Source: Actinomycetes bacterium (GTDB lineage: Bacteria; Actinomycetota; Actinomycetes; Actinomycetales; Microbacteriaceae). Taken from it: a DNA stretch of 34,396 nt. The first letter of the stretch is position 1. Each line of letters starts with the position of its first letter. The notes under the pieces were generated by a model. That model was not told the origin of the DNA. It ran no database searches and was given only the letters and a program-made list of their open reading frames with translations. Below are positions 8,327-17,054 of this stretch, one piece after another. The position numbers were made by a program, and so were the translations under genes. The stretch spans positions 1 through 34,396 of the forward strand of contig JAUHVN010000001.1 of assembly GCA_030425055.1 (NCBI GenBank). Reading direction: 5' to 3'.

Positions 8327-9151
8327 TCAGACCAGCTCGGCGGCCTCGACGCCCGGACCGGCGGCCGAGGTGGCCGACGCCGGCGCGGCCGCAGCGGCAG
8401 CCGCCGCCGCGAAGTCGGCGAGCAGCCGTCGCAGCTGCGTCGGCTCGCTGGCCACCTCCTCGGGGTGCCATTGCACGCCGATCGCCCAGCGGGCATCCGG
8501 CAACTCGATGGCCTCGACGACGCCATCCGGCGCGACCGCGCTCACGACGACCCCCTCGCCGAGTCGGTCGATCGCCTGGTGGTGGCCCGAGCGCACGTCG
8601 TGCGCGCCCGCTCCGAGCACGGCTGCGAGCTGCGTATCGGGGTGCACAGCGACGGCGTGCGTCACCATGTCGTCAGTCGGCTCGCGGTGAATGCCGCTGC
8701 CCAGGTCCTGCACGAGCGATCCGCCGAGCGCCACGTTCAGCAGCTGCGTGCCGCGGCAGATCGTGAACAGCGGGATGTCGCGTTCGAGTGCTTCGCGCAT
8801 GAGCGCCGACTCGAAGGCGTCGGCTGCGGCATCCGATGAGTCCATCCACGTGCCGTCGGGGGTCGCTCCGTACATCGCCGGGTCGACGTCTGCACCGCCC
8901 AGCACGATGACACCGGCCGCCTGTGCCACCAGTTCCCGGGCACCGGCATCCGCGGCGGCGGCGTTGACCCACCGTGCCGCCAGGCCGGCGTCGTCGAAGA
9001 AGATCGCGGCGTTCTCGGCGAGCTCGCGCAGCTCTTGCGCGAAGGCGGCGTCGTGGCGCGGGGTCTCGCTCACGTACGACACGACGACGGGGATCACGGC
9101 GTGGTCTGCGCGCTCGACGGCGGCGTCGGATGCCTGAGGTGTGCCGGTCAT
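8327..9151 (-). CDS. Class I glutamine amidotransferase-like, gamma-glutamyl-GABA hydrolase (PuuD) type
   Basis: A 274-residue member of the peptidase C26 family. The triad is visible as Cys132 in FTICRGTQLLN, His229 and Glu231 in GVQWHPEE. VLGGADVDP (about 84-91) is the conserved oxyanion-hole strand. Relatives hydrolyse gamma-glutamyl-gamma-aminobutyrate in putrescine breakdown or remove gamma-glutamyl groups from similar compounds; no other putrescine genes are nearby, so the substrate is open. The tail is a low-complexity alanine run that is unlikely to be structural. The start at 9151 is supported by TATGCT (9163 to 9158) ending 6 nt before the ATG, which implies a leaderless message; the longer frame from 9217 runs through this promoter. 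Confidence 0.9.
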   Translation of the reverse strand: MTGTPQASDAAVERADHAVIPVVVSYVSETPRHDAAFAQELRELAENAAIFFDDAGLAARWVNAAAADAGARELVAQAAGVIVLGGADVDPAMYGATPDGTWMDSSDAAADAFESALMREALERDIPLFTICRGTQLLNVALGGSLVQDLGSGIHREPTDDMVTHAVAVHPDTQLAAVLGAGAHDVRSGHHQAIDRLGEGVVVSAVAPDGVVEAIELPDARWAIGVQWHPEEVASEPTQLRRLLADFAAAAAAAAAPASATSAAGPGVEAAELV

Positions 9152-9313
9152 GAGCACAGCATAGGCGTGCGTGGGACGGTCTCGGATGCACCCCGTCCGC
9201 CGACCGTGACCGGCCACTGCGGCAGCCCTCGACGGTGCGCCGCGACTATCGCACGCCGATGTGCGCGCGTAGCATCGGCGGCGGGGGGTCTACGAGCAAA
9301 GGTTGTGATCTCC

Positions 9314-11023
9314 ATGCCGAGCCCGCTCACCCCCGGTGTCTTCCGCGCCGACGACGGCGGTGCACTGTACGTCGCCGTCGATGGCTCCGCTGTATTCGCC
9401 TTCGCCGAACACCCGGGCCGCGACTACGCCTTCGTTCTGCACGGCACCCTCAGCAGCGACCGCATCGACGGCCGGTGGTGGGACATCCCGAAGCATCGTC
9501 GAGCCACCCGCGGCCGCGTAGAGCTGCAGGTGTCGCAGGGTGGCGACCGGCTGGTGCGGAAGAGTTCGGACGCCGACATCGGCGTGCACACGTTCACCCG
9601 ACTCGACGGAACGATCCCATGGCCGCAGATCAACCGACCCGCCGGCTTCCAGTCGACCCGCAACGCGGATCTCGACGGGAAGTTCGGTGCGCCGACCGGT
9701 CAGCGGATCTACCTGCGCGAGATCGGCTCCGACGTCATCGGCGTCAGCGAGGTGCCCCGCGACGACTCCGAGCGCCCCGACCGGGTGAGCGTGCTCATCG
9801 GTTCGCGTCAGTCCAACGGCGGCGTGAAGGGGCGCTTCGCCGATGTGCCGAAGGGCCGCCGGACGGCGGAGGGGACGATGGCGATCGCGCAGGTCAGTGG
9901 CAGCCGTCGGATCTCGCTCCACCTCACGGGCGCCGATCTCCCCGGCACCATCTTCGAGCCGCTCTACAACGTCGATTTCCGTGCGGTGGAATCATCGATG
10001 CATGCGGCGCTGGCGAACCGCGTCATCGGGTACGGCTTCGCTTTCTCGCACGGGGAACGGGTCGTCGCCGAGGGTGTCGGCGGATGGCGGCGCCTCGGCC
10101 AGGACGACCGGTCGGGCAACAACGCGCGGCTGCCGTTCACCTCCGACACCCAGGTCGAGACGGCGTCGTCGGCCAAGCTCGTCACCGCGGCGATTCTCAT
10201 CCGGGCGCTCGTCGAGAAGGGGATCGGCCTCGACGCCCGGGCCGTCGGCGCACTCCCGCGCTGCTGGAGCAAGGGTACCGGCATCACCGGTACGAGGTGG
10301 GGACTCACCTGGCGGAACCTGCTCGGTCACACGAGTCGGCTGATCCGCCCGGCAGCGTGCAACGACAACCCGTACGAGTGCCTCCGCCAGTCGGTGGCGA
10401 CCGGTCGAACCGGACCTCCGGGGCGCGACTACCAGAACATCAACTACACGATCCTGCGGTACATGATCCCTGCCGTGCGCGACAAGGAGCGCGTGGAGGA
10501 GATCTTCGACCGGCACGGCTGTTCGTCGAGCAATGGGTCCAAGATCAACGCAGAGGTCTCAGAGCTCTTCCGCCGATATGTCAGCGATGAGGTGCTTGCT
10601 CCGCTGGGCATCGTCGGCACGTTCGAGCCCGTCGACGAGTTCGCGATCCGCTACGACTTCTCTCGACCTGGCGCGCAGGGGATCAGGCCCGCGTATGACG
10701 ACATCCTGCGCGCGGGGTCGGGCGGCATGAAGTTCTCGGCGCGCGAGTTCGTGAAGTTCATGGCCGCGCTCGAGACGGGGAAGATCGTTCCTGTGGACTA
10801 CGTGCGTGTCATGCGTCACGACCTGCTCGGCTACGACGCCACGATCGACGGTGCCGCGGGCGACTATCCGTGGAAGAACGGCGGCGCCGGAGGCGTGTCA
10901 TCGTGGGCGATGAGTTTTCCGAGCGGCGTCAACGGCTACGTCGTGGTCAATTCCGACAACAACAACCTCTCGAAGAGCCTCGGCAGCATCCTCAGCGATG
11001 CGTTCGACGACGCGATCGTCTAG
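9314..11023 (+). CDS. Serine hydrolase (beta-lactamase fold) with duplicated N-terminal beta domain
   Basis: A 569-residue protein. Residues about 5-210 hold two similar modules, each with a YVAV/YLRE strand, a GxxxxxRIDGRWWDIPKxRR / GGVKGRFADVPKGRR turn and a closing strand, a repeat seen in other bacterial proteins as a small beta-sandwich. From about 235 a class C beta-lactamase/penicillin-binding fold follows, with Ser285-S-A-Lys288 as the SxxK nucleophile, a GRDYQNINYTILRY segment in the place of YxN, and GGAGGVSSWAM near the end. Family members hydrolyse esters or D-amino-acid peptides. No signal peptide or membrane anchor is visible. The ATG at 9314 is chosen because the long upstream extension is antisense to the amidotransferase gene; the ribosome site (AAAGG) is weak. 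Confidence 0.85.
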   Translation: MPSPLTPGVFRADDGGALYVAVDGSAVFAFAEHPGRDYAFVLHGTLSSDRIDGRWWDIPKHRRATRGRVELQVSQGGDRLVRKSSDADIGVHTFTRLDGTIPWPQINRPAGFQSTRNADLDGKFGAPTGQRIYLREIGSDVIGVSEVPRDDSERPDRVSVLIGSRQSNGGVKGRFADVPKGRRTAEGTMAIAQVSGSRRISLHLTGADLPGTIFEPLYNVDFRAVESSMHAALANRVIGYGFAFSHGERVVAEGVGGWRRLGQDDRSGNNARLPFTSDTQVETASSAKLVTAAILIRALVEKGIGLDARAVGALPRCWSKGTGITGTRWGLTWRNLLGHTSRLIRPAACNDNPYECLRQSVATGRTGPPGRDYQNINYTILRYMIPAVRDKERVEEIFDRHGCSSSNGSKINAEVSELFRRYVSDEVLAPLGIVGTFEPVDEFAIRYDFSRPGAQGIRPAYDDILRAGSGGMKFSAREFVKFMAALETGKIVPVDYVRVMRHDLLGYDATIDGAAGDYPWKNGGAGGVSSWAMSFPSGVNGYVVVNSDNNNLSKSLGSILSDAFDDAIV

Positions 11024-11050
11024 GCCGGTCTGCGCCCGTGCGGCCCGGGG

Positions 11051-11494
11051 CTACACCGCCTTCTTCACAAGCGCTCGCACGCGCTTCTCGACGTCGGCGT
11101 TCACCTCGACGACCGCGAACGACGTCGCCCACATGTCGCCGTCGTCGAGCTTGGCGGTCTCATCGAAGTTGACCGTCGGATACCGGGTGTCGAACTTCGA
11201 CTTCGGCTGCACGAAGATGACGACCTTGCCGTCGGCCGCGTAGGCGGGGAAGCCGTAGAACGTCTTCGGGTTGAGGTGCGGTGCCTCCTCGGACACGATC
11301 CGATGCACCATGCGGGCGACTTCGCCGTCGATGCCCTCCAGCGCATCGATCGCCTCGACGCACGCTTCGAGCTCCTTGGCGAGCTTGGCCGCACCCTTGA
11401 GCCCCTTCGTCGAACGCAGCTCGTCGGCGCGCTGCTTCATCGCCGCCTTCTCCTCGTCGGAGATCCCGGCCCCCTCGCTCGTCTTCCCGGCCAT
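11051..11494 (-). CDS. DUF1801-type small protein
   Basis: A 147-residue soluble protein. The core HLNPKTFYGFPAYAADGKVVIFVQPKSKFDTRYPTVNFDE region follows the pattern of DUF1801/YdhG-like proteins (a W/FYGMPAY-type motif, then a K-V-FF-like strand). The role of these proteins is not established. The ATG at 11494 is chosen because the extension to 11623 reads across the divergent promoter region; GAAGGGA just upstream is an acceptable ribosome site and TAGCGT (11528 to 11523) a possible -10 box. It is convergent with the serine hydrolase and divergent from the exporter. Confidence 0.75.
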   Translation of the reverse strand: MAGKTSEGAGISDEEKAAMKQRADELRSTKGLKGAAKLAKELEACVEAIDALEGIDGEVARMVHRIVSEEAPHLNPKTFYGFPAYAADGKVVIFVQPKSKFDTRYPTVNFDETAKLDDGDMWATSFAVVEVNADVEKRVRALVKKAV

Positions 11495-11652
11495 CGTGGA
11501 ATCCCTTCTCTCGCTGCTCCTCACGCTACGCGCGTCGACGGCTCGAGGCTTCTCCGATCCTGCTCGGCTCGGGCTCGACCCGCACCGAGCCGTGGGGTTT
11601 GTCAACCCTGGTCGCGTTGCCACGCGCCCTGCGAGAATCGGCCCACCCGATC

Positions 11653-13029
11653 ATGATCCCCTCGCACCTCCTCTCGATCCTCATCGCGGCCGCCGTCCTC
11701 GTCGCGGCCGCGATCATCCTGCTCGCCGTGCGCCCGCGGGCGATTCGCGACATCACCATCGAAGCGCGCGCCGCAGCGATCACCGGCAGCATGCCGATCT
11801 CGCCCGACGACGAGCCCGACGCGCAGGCGATCCTCGATGCCACCCAGGCGGTCGGCCAGGCCATGACCCAGGCCGGATACTCCGTCGAGACCGTCCAGGG
11901 CGCGCTTCGCGACATCGCGCACGCGAACGGTCTGCTCGAGAGTGAGGCGCTGGTCTTCCCCAACGCCGTGCTCATGTCGGCCCGCGGCGCCGGCCAGCAC
12001 CAGACCGGGGCGGTGTCGAGCGACGACGGACGACTCCTGCTGTCGCAGATCGACGAACTGCAGCGCACCGTCGACGCCGCGCGCACCGGCGTGCTCAGCC
12101 CTCGATCGGTGGTGGAGAAGATCTCCCGGATCCGCGAGACCCCACCGGAGTACGGGCGAGTCATCCGGGTCGTGGCCTACGGATTCCTGAGCGGCGCGCT
12201 GTCGGTGCTGCTCGGCGCGTCCTGGAACGGCGTCATCGTCGCGGCCGCCCTCGGCCTGGTGGCCGGTACCGCTCTCATGATCAGTGAGCGGATGCCGCGC
12301 CGGTACGGCGCGCTCAACACGGTCGCACTCGCCTTCCTCGTCTCGCTCGCCGTCTTCCTGCTGCTGCGCGCGGGGCTCGGCTACGGCATCCTGCCCGCCC
12401 TGGTGGCGCCGCTCGTGCTGCTGCTGCCGGGTACGCTGCTCAGCACGGCGATGCTCGAACTCACCACCGGGCATCTCATTTCGGGCGCCGGGCGGCTCGC
12501 CGGCGGAGCCACCCGTCTGCTGCTGCTCGGCGCGGGCATCCTGAGCGCGGCTGCCGTGGTGGGCGTGCCGCACGTCGACTTCGACGTCGACGCCAATCTG
12601 CTCGGCCCGATCTCGCCGTGGATCGCCGTGGCCGTGCTCGGCGTCGGAATCTCGGTGCATGCCAGCGCCCCACGACGCGCGCTGCCGTGGATGCTGCTCG
12701 TGCTCTATGTCGCCTACGCCGCACAGGTGCTCGCCGATCAGCTCGTCGGCGGCGTCATCTCGGCGTTCGTCGGCGCCCTGGTGCTCACCCCCGTCACCTC
12801 GCTCGTCGCCCGGCAGCCGACGGGTCCGGCCGCACTCGTGACGTTCACCGCGGGGTACTGGCTGCTCGTCCCCGGCGCTCTCGGACTCATCGGCGTCACG
12901 GATCTGCTCGACCAGGACGGCGCAGCATCCGCCTCGCTGCTCGCGACGCTGTCGACAATGGTGGCCATCGCGCTCGGAGTGCTCGCGGGTTCCGCCATCT
13001 CGAACCGGCTGGGGCGTCCCGCGCTGTAG
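11653..13029 (+). CDS. Threonine/serine exporter family (ThrE-type) membrane protein
   Basis: A 458-residue inner-membrane protein. After a short N-terminal hydrophobic helix (LLSILIAAAVLVAAAIILLAV), a soluble region at about 45-180 (ILDATQAVGQAMTQAGYSVETVQGALRDIA) matches the ThrE N-terminal domain, and about ten membrane segments follow from 185 to the end. ThrE of Corynebacterium exports threonine and serine using the proton gradient; this protein has the same two-part layout (DUF1212 plus DUF3815-like). The ATG at 11653 is used; a TTG at 11599 would add 18 residues that look like non-coding leader. No adjacent threonine biosynthesis genes are visible. Confidence 0.88.
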   Translation: MIPSHLLSILIAAAVLVAAAIILLAVRPRAIRDITIEARAAAITGSMPISPDDEPDAQAILDATQAVGQAMTQAGYSVETVQGALRDIAHANGLLESEALVFPNAVLMSARGAGQHQTGAVSSDDGRLLLSQIDELQRTVDAARTGVLSPRSVVEKISRIRETPPEYGRVIRVVAYGFLSGALSVLLGASWNGVIVAAALGLVAGTALMISERMPRRYGALNTVALAFLVSLAVFLLLRAGLGYGILPALVAPLVLLLPGTLLSTAMLELTTGHLISGAGRLAGGATRLLLLGAGILSAAAVVGVPHVDFDVDANLLGPISPWIAVAVLGVGISVHASAPRRALPWMLLVLYVAYAAQVLADQLVGGVISAFVGALVLTPVTSLVARQPTGPAALVTFTAGYWLLVPGALGLIGVTDLLDQDGAASASLLATLSTMVAIALGVLAGSAISNRLGRPAL

Positions 13030-13118
13030 CGGGGCTCGCGCGATCGCGCGTGTCGATGGGTTTCGGTACGCTCGCGCACGATGGCGCGATCCGCCTCGTC
13101 GCGCCCGAAGGGAGACCG

Positions 13119-13790
13119 ATGGACGCGTCGACGAACGGATCGGACTGGATCTCGGCGGCCGAGTTCCATCGAGCGCCCGGCGTCGCCGACTGGCGCGTGA
13201 TCGGCACCGGGCCGCAGGCCGTCTTCGTCGCAGACTCGCTTGCGGACGCGGCAGAGCTCGTGGCGCCGATCGTTTCCGCGGCCGTTCGCTCCGGCATCCT
13301 GCCCGACATCGATGTGCGTGCCGAGGGTGTGGTCGTCCGCATTCCGCAGCGCACCTTCGATGGCATCCCCGGGGCAGCTCCTCGGTTCGCCGCCGCGGTA
13401 TCCGAAGCGGCCGCCCAGCTCGGCCTCACGCCCGATCCTGCACGAGCGCAGTCGGTCGGAATCTACGTCGCCCAGCACTCCGAGGCCGACGTGAGGCCCT
13501 TCTTCCTCGCGGCGCTCGGCTACGACCCGCTGGGCGAGACGGACGCCGTCGACCCGCTGCGCTGCGGTCCCGCGCTCGCCTTCAACCCGATCACCGGCGA
13601 CGCCGCCGGGCGGGGTCGGACGCACTTCGACGTCTATGTGCCGGCCGACGAGGCACAGGCGCGGGTGGATGCCGCGCTCGCGGCGGGAGGTCGCCTCGTC
13701 AGCGACGCCTATGCGCCGGCGTTCTGGTCGCTCGCGTCGCCCGACAACCACGGTGTCGACATCGCGTCCTGGACGGACACCGCCGAGTGA
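13119..13790 (+). CDS. Fusion of pterin-dehydratase-like and VOC (glyoxalase-like) domains
   Basis: A 223-residue protein. Residues about 10-105 resemble 4a-hydroxytetrahydrobiopterin dehydratase (WRVIGTGPQAVFVADSLADAAELVAPIVSAAVRSGILPDIDVRAEGVVVRI), but the catalytic His-His-Pro is replaced by GILPDI, so dehydratase activity is unlikely. Residues about 113-223 are a VOC domain (SVGIYVAQHSEADVRPFFLAALGYDPL, ending in the SPDNHGVDIASW strand). The combination is seen as a VOC family protein in actinobacteria; its substrate is unknown. GAAGGGAG (13107-13114) is a good ribosome site for the ATG at 13119, and TACGCT (13067-13072) is a likely -10 box, so the gene has its own promoter. Confidence 0.85.
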   Translation: MDASTNGSDWISAAEFHRAPGVADWRVIGTGPQAVFVADSLADAAELVAPIVSAAVRSGILPDIDVRAEGVVVRIPQRTFDGIPGAAPRFAAAVSEAAAQLGLTPDPARAQSVGIYVAQHSEADVRPFFLAALGYDPLGETDAVDPLRCGPALAFNPITGDAAGRGRTHFDVYVPADEAQARVDAALAAGGRLVSDAYAPAFWSLASPDNHGVDIASWTDTAE

Positions 13791-13852
13791 GGGGACCTTG
13801 TCGGTGCCCGGACCGCTGGGCAGACTGACGACACCGAGACGAGGAGGCGCAG

Positions 13853-14455
13853 ATGGCCGAGGCGACCCCGACGAACCCGCATGTGATCAAGCCGCTCACG
13901 CCCGAGACCTTCCCGGCGTGGCTCGCCCTCGCGCAGAAGCACAACGGAGTGTGGGGCGGGTGCTACTGCTCCTACTTCCACGGCGACACCGAGCACACGG
14001 TGAAGGACGACTACGACCGCGCGACCTTCAAGGAACGTCTCGTCGAAGAGGGTGTCGCTCATGCCGCGCTCGTCTTCGACGGCGACCAGGCCATCGCCTG
14101 GTGCGAATTCGGCAGCCCTGCCGAGCTGCCGAACATCTACCACCGCAAGCAGTACGACGCCGGCGAGCCCGACCCGCCCCCCTGGCGCATCACCTGCTTC
14201 TTCGTCGATCGCGATCACCGCCGGTCCGGGGTGGCGCGCGAGGCGCTCGACGGTGCCCTCGCACTGATCGCGCAGGCGGGCGGCGGCGAAGTCGTCTCCT
14301 TCCCCAACGAGGTGCAGACGGACAAACGCACCTCGTCGTCGTTCCTCCACAACGGAACCCGCGCGATGTTCGAGAAGGCCGGCTTCACGTTCGAGCGACA
14401 CATCGGAAAGAACAAGACGGTCATGCGGAAGACGATCGCTGCGGCCACTCGATGA
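13853..14455 (+). CDS. GNAT-family N-acetyltransferase
   Basis: A 200-residue acetyl-CoA-dependent acyltransferase. The acetyl-CoA pyrophosphate-binding motif A is visible as ITCFFVDRDHRRSGVAREALDGAL (about 118-141), in the place of the usual Q/R-x-x-G-x-G/A. The N-terminal region has GGCYCSYFHGD, a cysteine-rich signature of one GNAT subgroup, and the C-terminal part has the FLHNGTRAMFEKAGF motif, the common 'N..a...YeklGF' element. The acceptor is unknown. GAGGAGG at 13841-13847 is a strong ribosome site. The stop overlaps the start of the metallo-hydrolase by four bases, so the two form an operon. Confidence 0.92.
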   Translation: MAEATPTNPHVIKPLTPETFPAWLALAQKHNGVWGGCYCSYFHGDTEHTVKDDYDRATFKERLVEEGVAHAALVFDGDQAIAWCEFGSPAELPNIYHRKQYDAGEPDPPPWRITCFFVDRDHRRSGVAREALDGALALIAQAGGGEVVSFPNEVQTDKRTSSSFLHNGTRAMFEKAGFTFERHIGKNKTVMRKTIAAATR

Positions 14456-15219
14456 CTGCAGAGGCGCTGGTTGAAGTTGCACCCGGAGTCTTCGTCGCGA
14501 CGAGCCGCGTGATGTCGACCACCTCGACGGTGGTTGTGGATGCCGGGCAGGCGCTGCTCATCGATCCTGCCTGGATGCCCGACGAACTGGAGGCCCTCGC
14601 GTCCGAGCTGCGCGGGCGCGAGCTCGAGGTCATCGGCGGGTTCGCGACCCACGCGCACCACGACCACCTCCTGTGGCATCCGGATTTCGGCGATGCGCCC
14701 CGGTGGGCGTCCGACCGAACCGCGGCGCTCGCGGTCGACGAACGCAACGCTCTCGTCGCAGCGCTCGGACCGCAGTTCCCTCAGCCCCTGGTCGATCTGA
14801 TGGGACGGGTGACCGATGGCGGCGACGCCATTCCCGATGAGTCCCTGCCAGCCGGGGTCGAGGCGGAGCTGATCGTCCATGACGGCCACGCGCCCGGACA
14901 CACCGCGATCTGGCTGCCCGCGCTGCGCGTGCTCATCGCCGGCGACATGCTGAGCGACATCGAGCTGCCGCTGCCCTACTACCCGGACGATCTGCCCGCC
15001 TACCTCAGCGCGCTCGATGCGCTCGCGCCGTTCGCCGCGCAGGCATCCCTCGTCATTCCCGGGCACGGCGCGGTCGGATCCGACGCGCTCGCGAGACTCG
15101 ACGCCGACCGCCGCTACCTCGACGACATGATCCGCACCGGATCGTCGGGCGACCCGCGCATCGGCAACCCCGCCATGGCGGAGGAGCACGCCCACCTGCA
15201 GAGGATGGTCTCCGGCTGA
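14452..15219 (+). CDS. Metallo-beta-lactamase-fold hydrolase
   Basis: A 255-residue MBL-fold enzyme. The metal-binding motif HxHxDH is complete: His67, His69, His70, Asp71, His72 in THAHHDH. Further ligands are in GHAPGHTAIW, the Asp of IAGDML and the His of IPGHGAVG. Residues 1-60 form the first beta sheet (TTSTVVVDAGQALLIDPAW). Such enzymes hydrolyse thioesters, lactones or phosphoesters; the substrate is not evident. The ATG at 14452 overlaps the GNAT stop (ATGA), so the two are co-translated. The gene ends 16 nt before the stop of the convergent TPR protein. Confidence 0.93.
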   Translation: MTAEALVEVAPGVFVATSRVMSTTSTVVVDAGQALLIDPAWMPDELEALASELRGRELEVIGGFATHAHHDHLLWHPDFGDAPRWASDRTAALAVDERNALVAALGPQFPQPLVDLMGRVTDGGDAIPDESLPAGVEAELIVHDGHAPGHTAIWLPALRVLIAGDMLSDIELPLPYYPDDLPAYLSALDALAPFAAQASLVIPGHGAVGSDALARLDADRRYLDDMIRTGSSGDPRIGNPAMAEEHAHLQRMVSG

Positions 15220-15235
15220 CGCCGCATACTGACCC

Positions 15236-16975
15236 CTAGCCGCGGTGCTGGTGCCCGTGATGGTCGTGGTGCGCGTGCCCGTCGTGGTGCCCGTGATCAT
15301 GTGCCGCGCGTCCGCCACCGACCTCGAGTCGGCAGAAGCACGACGCCTCGATCTCGACGTCGGCCAGTGCCCGGGCGAGCGCCAGCTGCCGCTCGATGAT
15401 GCGCGACTCGTCGTGGCGGCCGAGCGCGCACAGGCTCTCGTGGTAGCCGTGCAGTGCCCAGACGTTCGACGGATGCTGCAGTGCGCGCGGCAACTCGTCC
15501 GAGATGCCGAGGTCGGCCTCGTACACGCGCACGGCCTCGGCGACGCGGCCCTGCTCGAGCAGCAACGCGCCGTAGGCGTGGCGCGTGGGCTGCATCCAGC
15601 CCCACGGTTCGTCGTAGGGCAGGCTGTCGTCGAGGTCGATCGCGCGCCGCAGGTGGGCGAAGGCGTCATCGATCTCGCCCTTGCGGTAGGCGATCTCGCC
15701 GGCCTGCATCGCGTCGGCGATCTCGAGCAGGTCGCGGCAGGTGTTGTTGAACAGCATCCGCGACTCGGGCACCGCGGCTTTCGCCGCCAGGAACAGCGCG
15801 CGCTCGCGGTCGGCCTCGTCGATGCGCCCCAGGGCCGCCGCGGCCACGCCCTTCGCGTAGTGGATCATCGCCGTGGTCGTCGCGTAGAGCGCGGCATCCG
15901 ACGGGATCTCGAGCGCGAGGATGTCGTGCCACCGGCCGAAGCGAATGAGCACGTGCACGCGCATCGCGAGGAACCCCTCGAGCCAGTCGGCCATCGGCGG
16001 TGACTCGACGCGGAGGAGATCGTCGGGAATCGCACACTCCAGCGCGTCGGCGGCGTCGAGGGCGACCTGGGACTGACCGAGGAACATCGCGCCGTAGATG
16101 CGGAAGTGATGATCGTGCGCCCGGTACAGCGTGTAGAAGTTCATCGCACCGCGGCGGGCGACGAACCTGTCGTCGGCGCGGATCGCCTCGGTGTTCCATT
16201 CGACGACGCGACGGTAGTCGCCGCACAGCACGTCGAGATGAGTGGGCATGTGCTGCAGGTGGCCGGCGTCGGGCACGAGTCCGCGAAGTCGGTCGGCGAT
16301 GACCAGCGCCTCCTCCGGCGCCGATGACATCTCCATGAGGTGGATGTAGAGATGCAGGATGCCGGGATGCTCGGTACCGCCGGGCAGCGCGAGCGCCCGG
16401 TCGAGCACCTTCCGGGCCTCGAGCGCCCGCGATCCGGGAGCGGGCTCGCCGGTGCGCAGGTCCCACAGCTCCCACGGCGTGAGATTTATGAGCGCATCGG
16501 CATACAGCGTGGCGATGTCGAGATCATCTGGATGCTGTGCGTAGACCGCGGCCATCGCGTCGGCGTACGGCGGGTTCCAGAGCGCGCAATCCTCGGCCGG
16601 TACATCCTGCGGATACCGGTGCCGGAGGGCCCTCACCAGCGCCGCCTCGGCAGGATCGGTGTCGCCGTCGATGAGGCCGAGCGCGGTGTCGACGGCTTCG
16701 TGGGTGCGCTGCACGACGTCGCCGAGTTCGTCGGGGTCGAACGCCTCCCACGGCTTGTTGTAGTTCGGGCCGAGCGCGTACGCGAGACCCCAGTACGCCA
16801 TGACGCAGCCGGGGTCCGCGTCGAGCGCCGCGCGGAAGCACGCCGCGGCCTCCTCGTGGTTGAACGCGTAGGTCCAGTTGAGCCCGCGATCGAACCAGGT
16901 CTGGGCGGCGTCGGACGACGTGCGCACCGGACGGCGATGCGCACCCAGGTCGAAGTACTCCTGCGAGGAGTCCAT
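15236..16975 (-). CDS. Tetratricopeptide-repeat protein with histidine-rich C-terminal tail
   Basis: A 579-residue soluble protein made of TPR-like helical hairpins: for example FDRGLNWTYAFNHEEAAACFRAALDADPGCVMAYWGLA near the start and AYRKGEIDDAFAHLRRAIDLDDSLPYDEPWGWMQPTRHAYGALLLEQGRVAEAVRVYEADL near the end. The long middle region (about 90-430) has less regular helices. The last 20 or so residues are a His/Asp/Gly tail with 11 histidines in 19 positions, which could bind zinc or nickel. The preceding segment holds a Cys pair (ASCFCRLEV). The function is unknown; TPR proteins are usually scaffolds. The start at 16975 is preferred over the ORF extension because the protein repeat begins there and DNA further upstream overlaps the next gene. 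Confidence 0.85.
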   Translation of the reverse strand: MDSSQEYFDLGAHRRPVRTSSDAAQTWFDRGLNWTYAFNHEEAAACFRAALDADPGCVMAYWGLAYALGPNYNKPWEAFDPDELGDVVQRTHEAVDTALGLIDGDTDPAEAALVRALRHRYPQDVPAEDCALWNPPYADAMAAVYAQHPDDLDIATLYADALINLTPWELWDLRTGEPAPGSRALEARKVLDRALALPGGTEHPGILHLYIHLMEMSSAPEEALVIADRLRGLVPDAGHLQHMPTHLDVLCGDYRRVVEWNTEAIRADDRFVARRGAMNFYTLYRAHDHHFRIYGAMFLGQSQVALDAADALECAIPDDLLRVESPPMADWLEGFLAMRVHVLIRFGRWHDILALEIPSDAALYATTTAMIHYAKGVAAAALGRIDEADRERALFLAAKAAVPESRMLFNNTCRDLLEIADAMQAGEIAYRKGEIDDAFAHLRRAIDLDDSLPYDEPWGWMQPTRHAYGALLLEQGRVAEAVRVYEADLGISDELPRALQHPSNVWALHGYHESLCALGRHDESRIIERQLALARALADVEIEASCFCRLEVGGGRAAHDHGHHDGHAHHDHHGHQHRG

Positions 16976-17054
16976 GCGCACGATCCTGGCATCCTGGGGC
17001 GCGACGCGCCACGACGGGCGCCGAGGATGCCGCTGCGGCGCGCGGAGCGACGCC

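Noticed and set aside
8293..8330. Possible terminator hairpin between the SnoaL-like gene and the amidotransferase
   Set aside because: Only six base pairs (CTGACG against CGTCAG) pair over a long loop, too weak to call.
9035..9313. Upstream extension of the serine hydrolase at 9314
   Set aside because: The extra 93 codons are antisense to the amidotransferase gene and its promoter and match no domain; the ATG at 9314 opens directly at the first beta module.
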